DNA of 64,000 nucleotides. Source: Vanilla planifolia. Lineage: Eukaryota; Streptophyta; Magnoliopsida; Asparagales; Orchidaceae. The translations under genes and the position numbers were made by a program. The stretch is from positions 1,007,001 to 1,071,000 of the forward strand of contig JAIUJO010000089.1 in NCBI GenBank assembly GCA_023846275.1. Direction: 5' to 3'. Positions within the stretch are counted from its first letter, which is position 1. Every line of letters begins with the position of its first letter. Shown here one piece after another: positions 35,455 through 47,850 of this stretch. The notes beneath the pieces are model-generated. The model searched no databases. It was not told where the DNA came from and saw only the letters and a list, made by a program, of their open reading frames with translations.

Positions 35455-38400
35455 TAAAGGGGAGAATTTTGAAAAAAATCCAATAGCAACTAGTCAATCA
35501 AGGAAGATAATGAATTATGCTAGTGAAGGCTTCATGAATACAAATCAAATTGTTTTGTGTGACTATTACATCTGAAAATTAGTCACCAATGTTGCATATT
35601 ATAGGTACATTATTATGATGTATTGGTGGATGTTGTTTTATTACTTTTAGTTTTGATTTAAAAAAGAAAAAGATTATTGCTTCAAGTAGTTGCACACGCA
35701 TTACATGTATGATATATTACTATTAGTTATATTACTATTAGTGACATGTTCATAAAATATATTCATGTTTAAGAAAATTGTTTCATGGGTGACTATTTGC
35801 TTATATTTAAACCATGTTTGTTAGTCATAGTTTAGATTATCATGTTTTATTTCACATGTTAGTATTGACATGCTTAAAACTACTATGGAATGTTTCATTT
35901 GTTTTTGTTTTATGTGAGTTATATTTATAAAAAATTGAGACAACATCATTAAAATAACTATGAAATTATAAAGGAATTATTATGAGATTTCTCACAAAGA
36001 AAACAATCATGTATGACAATGACTCAAGGGTGTTACTTAGGTCAAATAGGGCCTCTAAAGTGTGCATCCTAAATTTAATATGAGATTCCTGCAAATAGAA
36101 ATGTAAATTTCCATGAGAAATTGATTAATGAGTGCTACTCTAATAGAATGAGGCTCACTGGAGTGCAATTTTAGTTTGTTGTTTCATCATAAGGCGTTGC
36201 TATGGCTCCATGGAATTTTAAACTTAAGGTCAAGAGATCATTGATGATTACAAAAAAAGATAAATTGATCCTTTGAAATATTAAAATTTACAAAGGGATA
36301 GTATTTCAATACATATAGTGAGAGCATTTCTTTCCTATGTTAGTTTATGTTATTAATTGTAATATTTTGTAAATACTATAATATTTTACTTGACCTAACG
36401 TGTGGCATAAGCCAAAGATGTATGCTATATAGTTTTTGTTTGTTAAGCTAATGTCATGTGCTTAGTTTTTCTTTGGTGTTAATAATTTTAGGTAAAATCT
36501 TAAGCACGTCATGAGACCTCAGGGGATAAGTAAGAGGTCATGAATTTTTTTGCATTTAATTTGTCTTAGTTGTATTTGGAAAAGTTTTATTAATGTATGA
36601 CACTATTATGAAAACAAGGATATGGGTCATATTTTAGTGGTTATATTTTATTTATATTGCAATAGCTGTTGTACGAACACAAATTTGACAATAAAACATA
36701 TATCTTTTATTTGTTTTTAATTAGAATTAAAACCTAACTCATATGATTAGATTTAAAAGACAATGATTTGACAAGTTGGTAATGATAATGTGGACCACCA
36801 ATACATCATACAAATGAACTTATGATACACAATATTGCTTACCTCAATTTCTATTTGTAGTGGTCACACGAAAGATTTGATCTTAAAATTTAAATCAATC
36901 TTCTACTTTCCAAGTTATAGTAGTTGTTATAATATTTCTCCTAAATTTTAGAGCTCTCTTGTGATATCTTAATTTGGCTATCCCAAATGCTTCAACAGCA
37001 CCTCCTCTTGCCCTCCTTTCTCTAAACTCTAGGACAAAGCAATTTCTATCCCTATCACTTATCAACTCTCCAACTCCCTCTAAATAGTCATGTCTCTCCA
37101 AAGAACACCATGCCACTCTTTTACTTAGAACTTAAAAGTTTGTCATTGATTCTTGTCGTTAACAATTGGTTTTCTTCTAGTGGTTCTTTGATTAGGTTTT
37201 AGGGTAATTAAAAATTTTTAGGAGTTTAGGAATTAATTAAATTCTTATTTAAATCAAAATTAAAAAATTTATAATATTCCATATACTTTACAATCAATTA
37301 AGCCTCCAAAAGTTAACTAATTAATTTTGTGTGATTCCAATTAATGAGCTCTAATTGTTGACCAAATTTCTTCCTTTTTATTGACATTTAATATTTTTAA
37401 TAATTTTTTAAACTAAAAATCCTTAACAAACTTGTTGTATTATTTTTTTCAATTTGTTTTATACTTTTAATTCTATGATCGTCGAACTTCTTTTTTGTGT
37501 TAATTTTATTAATCTTATTCTTTAAGCTCTGGTGTTTAGCAAAATTTCATAATCTTTTTAGTTCATTTAATATTTTTTGAATTTTTGAGATTTTTATAAA
37601 GTTATAAATATTTCATTATTAATCCAAAACACTTTTTTAAATAATTCAAAAATATTTAAATTTTAATAATTTTGTTTCATTAGATTCCAAATAACTCATA
37701 CATTTTTTTCACTTCATATCTTTTGCTTTGAGATGTCATACCTCCTTTTTATGATATATGGTTATTTAAAAAGTATAAAATAATAGTTAAAAAATTATTA
37801 AAAAATCTCCAAAAATCCAATTAATTTCCCAAAAAATAACAAATTTTTTTGGTTGGTACACAACATCATGACAGTTAGGTGTGTAAAAATACTTGTTAGG
37901 GAAGAATTTTAAAGCATCTTTTAAATTAATTTTCATTTTTTTAAAAATTTGTGTCAAAATGGCTTCTAAAATTTTTAAATTTTCCATATTAAAAAAATTT
38001 GTGTCAAAATGCCTTTCATTCATGTTTTCAAAATTTTTTTTTTTAAAGTATAAATTTATTAAATTTTGCATATAACATGAAAATTTTAATTTATTTTAAA
38101 AAAATTAAAAAATGAAAAGAATTTTATAATAATTATTTTTCTTTTGAAATAATATTCCTTAATATCATTTTAAAATAATTTTTTATTACTTAATTTAAAT
38201 TTCAATAATAGTAATATAAAATTTAATTTCAAATATATAAATAAGAAATTTAAATATTTGTTAGCTGACCAATGGAAGACAATTTGATGTCCTTGTTTCA
38301 GTTTCAAATAATTCTCAAAAACCATCATGACAATATGACTAAAATAACATGAAACCATTGAAAACATCAAAGTATCAAATATGCAAACATAAAGGATTCT
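35455..38400. other. AT-rich intergenic DNA
   Basis: No gene is supported. One stretch at 36,895-37,116 has a G+C-richer minus-strand frame (start MAWCSLERHDYLEGVGELIS) that I cannot assign. A short direct duplication around AAATTTGTGTCAAAATG occurs at 37,948 and 37,999. Confidence 0.45.
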
Positions 38401-38409
38401 TCAAGCTTG

Positions 38410-38840
38410 ACCTAAAACTGGAACCTGCTCGGCCTGCTCTTAGTTATCCTTGCCTGCCCATAGGCTTCGCCATTGTCCATCCACTGGTTGTTCCTAAAGC
38501 CGCACGCAGAGGCGCAAACCACTACGAGCACGATTAGGATCACGATGTTGATGACCGACGCCTTCCTCCAGCAATGCCGCAGAGTCGCCAAGACCATTTC
38601 CACTTCGAAGAGAAGGCTTCTTTGACGCAAAAGATGAAGTACGACGAGTTGCCTTTTCCTCTAGCCATTAAGGCAAGTTGGATCGAGGCAGAATAGACTC
38701 CCTCAGTGTTAGATCTTTAGCAACGGTCTGGTAGCGAATAGCGACAGAAGGGAATGCAGCAGGAGCTAGGCTCAGGGAGGGGAGAAGAATCTGCACCCCT
38801 GGCCACGCGAGGACCGACTGTTGCAACAAGAGGCTAAAAA
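38410..38840 (-). other. Unidentified G+C-rich, gene-like block
   Basis: A sharply bounded block in AT-rich surroundings with three overlapping minus-strand frames. One starts MARGKGNSSYFIFCVKEAFS from an ATG at about 38,667. Another contains a hydrophobic run VINIVILIVLVVVCASACGF (about 38,500-38,560), which could be a membrane segment or signal anchor. I recognise no family in any frame. The edges, the G+C content and the R1 repeat beside it resemble the 11.2-kb block, so it may be a captured or transposed gene fragment. Confidence 0.35.
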
Positions 38841-38855
38841 ATATACCATTAACCC

Positions 38856-38950
38856 ATAAAATTTCTTTAATCATTGAATTCATTTTTTATATTTTATAAT
38901 TTATTTTTATATATTAAATTTATGTTTAACTATAAATATTAGAGTTCACA
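38856..38950. repeat. R1 short dispersed repeat, copy 2
   Basis: Same orientation as the copy at 11,753-11,853, differing by short T-run indels and a few substitutions. It starts only about 20 bp to the right of the G+C-rich block at 38.4-38.84 kb. Confidence 0.8.
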
Positions 38951-41029
38951 TCTCTTTTGTGTGATACCTCATGAATGAGAACTGCTTATATAACCATGGA
39001 GAAGTTTAGTTAACACGAAGCCATGAAATGTTTCTTCAAAGAAGTATTTTTGGAATGAGATTCATAGGATTTCCCTAACTAATCATATCACACACTTGAT
39101 AGAGGAGGGAAGATTCGATTCAATCATAGATTGATTGCAATTTGACAAATGTTTTGTAACTCAAAACCTCTTCTAACTTGTAATAATTGCTTGATCATAT
39201 ATATGTTTTGTTTCTAATTGATCCACTAGAGAGATTATTATTTAATTCAAATTTAAAAATTATTAATCTAAAGGTCATAACCTCACTTCCAAAACATAAT
39301 CCAAAGAAATGAGTATTCAAACCATAGAGAAATAAGTGATCATTGTTATAAAATATGAAGTAAAACAAACAATAAGGAGAGGTAAATTAAGCGTTTAAGG
39401 AATTTTTAATTCAAAAAATTAGAAGAATAAATTTTTATTTTTAAAATAAAATTTTATTTTATAAATATTATCAACAAAATAAGATTACTGAATAATAAAC
39501 AAAATGCATGAAAAACTTTTAGGTAGTTGAGCCAAAATCTTTGACTATATCCATCCCTGATCCCTGTTCGGGTTTCTCAACTCAAAAAGTTAAAAAGCAT
39601 GCAATGTTCCTAGAGAATTTTAGGCAACTATGTATATATTCAATCTTGATCTTTTTGAAAAATAAAACCTAACACTAAATCAAAGCAAAATTATACATTG
39701 CATATTTTTTATTGAACATTGAGGTTTTACACAGAAGTCCATTACTGCCAAAACAAATGTCAAGGCATCATCTATTTCTTCCAAACCTTCAAGATATTAA
39801 ACACCAGTTAATATCATTAGTTAGTTTGTGTTTAAGATTATAAGTAGAGGCCTCCCTTTTTCTTTTGAATAATGGATATGGAAATTAAAATTTTAAAAGA
39901 TAAAGAAGAAATTAAACATAGGGAGAAAAGTTAGGATCACATCTAGCAAAAACAATTATTACCAAAATCAGAACATTAAGAAGGTACCCGAAAGATATTG
40001 AAGAGATGAAGAGATATGGCATATAGAAGGTATTGCTGATGGATCTCCAGCTGTTGCTCTAATTAAAAAAAGCACATTTTTTAGCAGGTACGTGTGCTTC
40101 AAGACTAGTAGCTGCAGCAGAACCCATAGACTCAAGAAGAGCCTACTCACAAAGCAAGCACCCAAGAGCAATAAGAACAATAATTAATTAAAAAATTATA
40201 AAAATCATTTAATAGAAAACTAATTTTACCAAATGACGTGAATCCAAGTATCCCACGAACTTGTTGATAATTAAAAAGGTGAATAAATAAAAAATTATAA
40301 TGATCTATTGGGATGTCTCTTCTAAAAACAAAATAGAATGACTTTACTATTTACCTTGATGAACATGAAAATATTTTGGCCACTCATAGCACATAAATGA
40401 TTCAAAGTAAAATTAACATAAAAAGATATAGATTAATGACAAACTTGAGGTGTTGATGGCATCATATATAATCTATTATCTAGTATTTGATTTAAAGTGG
40501 ATAGCTCTGTCTCAATGAGATCCTTAGAACTAGATGAAACATTTGCCACAGAATTGCAAGCTAGAATGATCGTCCTCGTCGCATGTTCTTGTGCGGTGGT
40601 TGGTTCAAGGTCCCAGAAGCCTGATGCTTCTTATTAGTATAATACAGGAAAGTGAATGATCACAAGAAGCCTCATTAAAGAGATGCATCAAAAGAACAAC
40701 ACCATATTAGTTTGGATGATCAATTGAAAAGTTCCTGATATAATCAAATGAACGCAATCAATTGTTTTAAAGCCTTCATGAACAACCATGAATCCTACAG
40801 CTAAAGAACAATTGGTCTAGCTAATTTAACTACTCTAAAAACTCAATGACATTTAAACAGAGATTATTAGTGATCAATTGTCTTAGAGTAATTTGTAATA
40901 AACTTTTCAGAAATAACATTTATGATGTTGTACTTCAAAATGAATAAACATTTTATGATATTATTAGAACCAACATAAGACATGGAATGACTTGTCCCGA
41001 AAAAGTCTTTTTCAAGTGGCACAACAAGA

Positions 41030-44000
41030 AACTACTGAGAAGAACAAGGAAACATGATGTAAACAAGATATATATAAAAATTCTAACCTTTTAATTAAAG
41101 AAAAACTTAAAGCAATCAACATATAAAACATATTCTCAAGCTCTTGACAATAATTTCAAGGCCAAACCACCTCTCATACGGAGTAGATACCCTCAATACT
41201 CTCGGCCCGTAGCCACATGTTGTGTTCATGTATTGAGCAACTCATATCAATACTAAAATCACATTATTCTTAAAACCACAAACATCTTCTTCAAATTTCC
41301 TCTTGAAATCTTCATTCACCTTGAATCTCAAATATCTCTCGAGAATAACCTCTCAAGGTTCTTTTTTTTATCCTTGAGCCTTCACTAGGCCTATGACATG
41401 ACCTCTTGATGTTCTTTTTATGATCCTTGAGCCTTCACTGAGCCTACAACATCCTTTCAAGATTTCTTCCTTTTAAGACCTATTTTGAGATAACTTTAAG
41501 ATTCTCTTAGAAGATATACCCCTCTTTTGAAGGATGGATTCACTCCAATATGATGTTTAGAGCTAAGGAATACTAAGTTCTCACAATACATTTGTTGCCT
41601 CCAATGGTATCCATTGTCGTCCAATGTGTTGCACTATCTCCCTCCACTTGCCATTGTCATTCATGCTCCAATACCCTTCTGAATGTCAAATTAAATATTT
41701 CCTTAAATCTACAATACAAACTAGCTTGACAAAATTATTTACAAACGTCTTGTAGACAACACTTCTCAATCCTCGTCAAATGAGTAAATCTTCTCTTCCT
41801 TGTGATGCATCATGCTTTGTTGTCATTAAAAGTAAATTGCATCATGGCGTCGCATGTACCCATTATCAAAATCATTTGACAAGCTTGAAGTGGCATACAT
41901 TAGAGACCACCGTATCAATTAAAATTGCTTCGACTTGACCTTTGCACGATAATGAATCAAATTATCATACATGGATGCGAATTCAACATTGTCTCCAAAT
42001 CGTTTCCAAATCAAGCATAGTCACTAGGATTCATTACATTAGCATCCATCATTAGAGATAAGTTTCACCAATATCCTCTTGACATAGATTTGAATAGAAA
42101 CAACTCAGGGTAGTCCCCTCCTCTACAACCTTATTGTATTTATAGCCTTCTTATCATTAAAGATAGACTGCAGACAAGTTCCTTCAACTTAACAAAAATC
42201 ACATTATTCTTAATAACAATACCAATCCCATTTTTCCTTTGTGATTATCATCCTTGCCCCTCAATCTCCTCAATTTAGAACATAATTCCCACCAATATCT
42301 CTTGATATAACTAAGTTTCCAAGAAAGACAAAATTAAAAAACTTTAGAAAAAATGGAAATGCCTTAATCTAAGGATTCCTTCTTTTTTTTTGCTCTTGAA
42401 GCCATCTTCCTTTGGCATCCAAACTCAATAATAATTCTTCTCAATGGCAATTATAAAAATGCTTGATTAACATTATTGTTGAAGAGATAGAATGATAACC
42501 ATGATAATCTAAGTAAACCTATCAAATGCTTCATCAAGAAGCTCTTCTTTCCAAGATTCAATACAAGAGACCACTTATCTCCAAAATTATGAGTTACAAT
42601 CTTCCATCAACTACCTTCATGGCTGTCAAGCTATTCTACTTCCTCTATCTAGCTTCCCCATAGCTAGGATAAAACTTCCATAGAAACTACTTGAGTTTAC
42701 TCCAACTACAAATCCTTACAACTGTAGAAGACAAAAGATTGTTTCATCATGTTAATGCCTAATAAATTAGTTTTTCAAAGGATACCTCGCTGAAACTTGT
42801 ACACTCAAAGATGCAAAAATACATTTCCAACTATCTAGCCAAGCATTCTGCTTCCTTTCATCAACCACTACAAGATAGGATGCTTATCTTAGCCACACTT
42901 CGAAAGATTTCAAGAAATCATTGTCACTTGGAGCCATAAGATCACAATGGTCATCATTCCATCACCTAAAGTTCTTTCTTCTTCACCTCTTATCATCATC
43001 TATGCTTTTTCTTGAAGTGGACTCATCTCCAACTATCAACGATCCTCAAAATTACATTTCATCACCTCATGTCTCGTCATCTCCATCAAAAGTTGTACTT
43101 GTTGAGTTAGAAAAATCACATGCTCTTGTAATGATATAAATATTTATCTTACTAAGTCATTTCTCTTCTCATGTTGCCTTTATCCTCAACAATTTTTCCA
43201 CATCTCAAGTAGACCATCCATTTACCAAGATCTATACTAGGTAAGGTAAGATCTAATACTCTAATGGCAAAATATGATCCATCTTATAGATAGAATGATT
43301 ACATTGCCACAACAAAAACATGTAGAAAGAAATAAAATGCAATAAAAATTAGTTACATAGAGAAATTCCAACATTTCAATTAAAGAAAACCCAAACTAGT
43401 CTACTTATGAAGTAAATTCTCAAAAACTTGGCAACAAATTCAAAGAAAACGCCTCTCGCCTAGAGTAATTATTCACGATACCCTCAATCCTGAAATCACA
43501 TGACACTCTAAAGTACCAAGCCACTTACACAAATACCAATTACTCCTCCACAAACCATTTTTATAGTCTAAAAGCTCTTAGTAAAAGAATTAAGAGATAT
43601 ACATAAAAAGTCTAATTAAAACTAACTAAGAAATAAATAAACAAAAATTATGGCCATTAAAAATCAAATACTAATTTGATGCATTCAAATTTTAAATTTG
43701 CGCTTACCCAAATGTCCTTGCACAACTATAATAAATTTGGAGTAACTTCTTCCACAAATATTGAAATTAAATTATTAAAAATAGTGTTAGAAAGCCAACA
43801 AGATTCTCTAAAACTTTGTAGTTCATTACTTGATCAAAATCCAATTGAAATGAATCCAAAAATCACCAAAAGTGTTTGATGTGACTTGATTCCCATGTGT
43901 ACTTGCCTTGATTGCTCTTGAGGGCACATCTTGAGCCTTTGTTCCCATCAGCTCGAGATCTATACTTCCTTCTCAACAATTGTAGAAAGTTTCGTTACAC

Positions 44001-44350
44001 ATTCCTTATACTCAAGGCCTAACTCTCGAGAACTCCAACTAACACCTCGACTATGTTCCTCAAGACCATAATATACATTGCATTTGCCCATTGATTTTCA
44101 AAACTACCTCAAGTAAGCTTTCTCAAAGAATACATCTTACTCAAGCTCTCTCCTAAAATATTCATCCTCGTCAAGGCCATTAACATGGGTCTCAAGGCCA
44201 ACCAGCACCTCTTAAGAATAATATCTTAAGGTACCTCTGTTATCTTCCTTGAGTGTTCTCAAGACAAACAACATCGCCTCAAGATGTCTTTTATTCCTCT
44301 TAAAGCCTCCATTGAGAACAAAAGTAGATCCAAATTATTTGCAATCAAAT
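41030..44350. mobile_element. Diverged repeat pair in a pseudogene intron, LTR-like
   Basis: Two related segments, about 41,030-41,520 and 43,310-44,330, share motifs such as AATTC(T/C)AAC...AATTAAAGAAAA, GATACCCTCAAT, and a series of CTTGAG/CTCAAG-rich sub-repeats. One of these (41,360-41,450) is itself duplicated as TCCTTGAGCCTTCACT at about 60-bp spacing. The segments flank about 1.8 kb without a recognisable domain. This could be the two ends of one old LTR element or two insertions of the same family. It is broken and old, and sits inside an intron of the AUG5 relic. Confidence 0.35.
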
Positions 44351-45439
44351 TAAGTAGCATTACCAATATTTAACAATTTATCAATACGGAAATAATAAAA
44401 GGTTTGTGTTTGTGTAAAGTTTAACTAGAAATTCATAAAAGAATAATGATTCTTAAAAATTAAATATGATATATTTGAGACCTAAAAAAATAAAACAATA
44501 AAAAAATTTTCTATTTATTCCTAATATATCCCAATTTTACATAATATAATGAGTTATTGAGAATTTAAAAAAGAATTTTTCAACAAATGCTTATACAAGT
44601 AGTACTCATGATCAATGATACTTTTCCATGTTTAGAAATATCTAGAACTTATAATTGTTGTCACCTAAGATGACTTTTGATACTGAAATGCAAATGGCAA
44701 TCCTTCTCAATTCTAATTTTTTTTTGCTTTTGAGAGAAATTAATAATTCTACTTCTATTTAGATATTCATTTCCATGTTCCGTTTAGATTAAAAAAATAT
44801 TTTTTCCGTATATACTGATTCTCAAATTCAAAAAGCAAACCTAAAGATAAAATGCTTTTTTGGTGTTCATTCATGTAATATATGATACTCAAAAGTTTTC
44901 CCCGAAGAAAACTCACTAAAAACTTCAAGTTTTAAGGATTCATAAAAGATCCCCTCAATACAAATATAATAATTTAGTTTTAACTTTAACAACTAAAAAA
45001 TATATAAGATTATAATATCATGAAAAAAGACTTAGCCACTCTAGGAATCCTCACTTCTCATGTGGAATTAGGCCAGAATTGGATATCATATTTGTGTTGA
45101 TTTAGCTTATAGCTAAACAATACCATATTCTTACTACCACAATCACGATATGCCTAAACTGAGATCACACATGGTGGATCATCTATGTCCTACACTCCTT
45201 GAAACCCAAGCATCCTAGAGCTTTTATGCATGTTTGCCTCTAATAGTACAAGTTCAAGTACATTATAAAGCGTTACTTATCTGGTCCAAGAAAAAAGTGA
45301 TTCAATTGTTAAATACTTAATAATATTAGAACATAAACACCTTTGGATCTGATAAATAGTACACTAAATAGCAAAAGATTGACTCAGGTATATCATTCGA
45401 AAACACAAAACACACATAAACAAAAAAAGATGCAATCAA

Positions 45440-45665
45440 AAGATGATATAGTATGCAAGATACTTAAAAATGTTAACACAAAGAAATACATTACAAATCA
45501 GTAGTAAAAGATGAACTCAAGCAGTGTACATAGGAAGCAAAAGATGAGCTCAAGGATGTAACTCAATAACACATCAAGTTCACATAACAGCAATTTATCA
45601 TTTGAATGACGATATGATGTGCAAGAGAGACTTAAAAATGTCAGCCCGAAGAAATGCAGTGTAAG
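45440..45665. repeat. Duplication of the 3' end of an AUG5 exon
   Basis: The exon end at 45,608-45,665 (GATATGATGTGCAAGAGAGA...AGAAATGCAGTG on +) has a diverged second copy at 45,440-45,494 (GATATAGTATGCAAGATACT...AGAAATACATTA). They are about 170 bp apart in the same orientation. No clear splice donor is found at the primary exon end. Confidence 0.6.
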
Positions 45666-47808
45666 TAGACTCATGTTCTGATTTGTCAGAGTAAAACTCC
45701 TCAATTTTCTTCCATTTCTTTCGTAAAGAATCTTCTACTTCTTTCCACTCCAAACACAACTTCTTAAAGTGTTGAACCTCAGATGTCAATGTATTAATGC
45801 TAGCTTTTTGTCCAGCAACATCTCTTTCTTTAGCCCAAACATCCAGCTAAACAATACATAATACAGAGTGATCAATACCATGGAATCAAGGAAAGGGTTC
45901 ATTGCATTGCAATGGAAGATTGCATATATAAAACTCCTACAGTGCAATAATCCTCACGTTGCTAGCTTATGCATTTTACAAATTGAAGTTAAAAACACTA
46001 TAAGCTAATCTATGATATAGTTCGATGCAGTTTTGAAAAATTTCAATGAGAACCATGATCAAAATCCTTACCCTTTGAACTCAAATAGTAATGAATATAA
46101 TAAGATGAAAATGCTCAAAAAAAATGCACACTTTTTTTACAAAATATATGTTTGCTTTCTATGATGATTAATAAAAAAGCAACATGCATAATGTAAGCAC
46201 CAAATATCCAAAAATATGGTGTTAGGAATATATAATTTTGAAATTCTTGTGGTAGGTACAACTCCATGAATTTTGGCACGTTAAAGATTGACAACACTTA
46301 GCTTCAGAACAAAAACATGAATAAAGAAAATTCACAAAATTCCATATCAATGACACATAGCGATGATCCACATTATAGTTAAAAACTTTCTACAAAAAAA
46401 TCCCATTTTAAGAAATCGCAAGGGTCACATCACCTGAAAATGCCTTGTGTTACCAATGTTCTGTGACTGGACTCCAGAATGTAGTGTTGTTCTTGCGACT
46501 TCACCATTTCCAAGCAACCACTTTACAAGTTTCTGGTTAATGCTTTTAGCTTCAGCTGCCTTGTTTAGTGCATCTTCAGTAGGCACAAACTGGTCGACAT
46601 GAGCTTTCTGAAAGGAAAATGGATGCATGAATACATCATTAAGAGTTCTAAAATGAAACACAATAAAATTGTAAAAAGATGATCCTTGTGAGATGTAGCA
46701 TTCTCGTAAGTGTTTCCATTTGAAACAATTTCCTTAGTGTTATGTGGATATCTTCATAACCATAACTAAAAGTGTAGAAGGTTATCTAAAATAGCCTACA
46801 TGCACATGGCTTTTAAATAAACCAAACAAACTTGTCTATGAGTAGTACCATAAACGTTCACATCAATCTCATTAAGACTTGGGAAAGGAAATACCCGAAA
46901 AAGCTCCATACTACGGAGCGTAAATGTCCACGGAAAATGAGAGCATGAAAATCTTCTGGACAACGAGCTCCTTAACTAAAAATTTACACTTATTTTTCCA
47001 GTTTCTTTAATGCATGGCCAATTTTCAAAGCAGACTATTAAAGGCCAGGTCAACTTCAAGCATGTTGTTAAATCACAACTTCACACAAACATAGCTTGTA
47101 GTTTAAGATTTCAACAATGAAACTTTTGCCAAAGGATAACAACATTCCCAGCCATCATATTTGTTACAATTATCCGCATTGATGATTTAAATCATAGGTT
47201 AAAATCACAAAATAAACATTTAAAAATCAATTGGCCATATGAGAAATTTTTTATTCAAGTATATATTTCCATGTTAATGAAATAAGAATCCCCATTTCGT
47301 AGAGGTCTTAAGCCGTCCCAAACTACCAACTGTCATTTTAATGCAAGTATATGAACCAAGTTGAGCCAATCCAGACCATTTGTTTTAAACTACATGTTGA
47401 TCTATATAATTTCAATCCTTTCCTCATGTAGATAACCCATACAAGTGATTAGAAAAAATTAAGAACAATTATATAGTCAAAAAATAAAATAGCATTTACT
47501 ATCCTCTGATAGAAATATGTTTACATTAGCTAGGTTACTTCAGTTAATAACAAATATTAATTATTAGTTACCACTTAACAAGGGTTAATGACAAAATTGT
47601 CTACTAATCGAAATGGATAAAAAAAGTTTTCATTTATTAGAAATAAGCTTGCAAAAAATGTCAATAAGTTCACTAATCTAAGTAATTAATAAAATAATAT
47701 CAATACAAACATTAATAATAAGTTTGGATGATTAAATTTAGTCAATTAGTGCATATTATGTTGAGTTACATAAAATATGTAAATTGATAATTTAACTAAT
47801 TATCTACA

Positions 47809-47850
47809 CACACACATACACACACACACATACATACATACATAATACAT
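47809..47850. repeat. (CA)n/(CATA)n microsatellite
   Basis: ACACACACATACACACACAC followed by CATACATA units, in the intron between the third and fourth visible AUG5 exons. The rest of that intron (46.6-49.65 kb) is AT-rich with no element I can name. Confidence 0.9.

Noticed and set aside
38412-38883. Membrane protein gene from the hydrophobic minus-strand frame
   Set aside because: The hydrophobic frame has no credible start or family match, and three overlapping frames compete, so it is listed only as an unidentified gene-like block.
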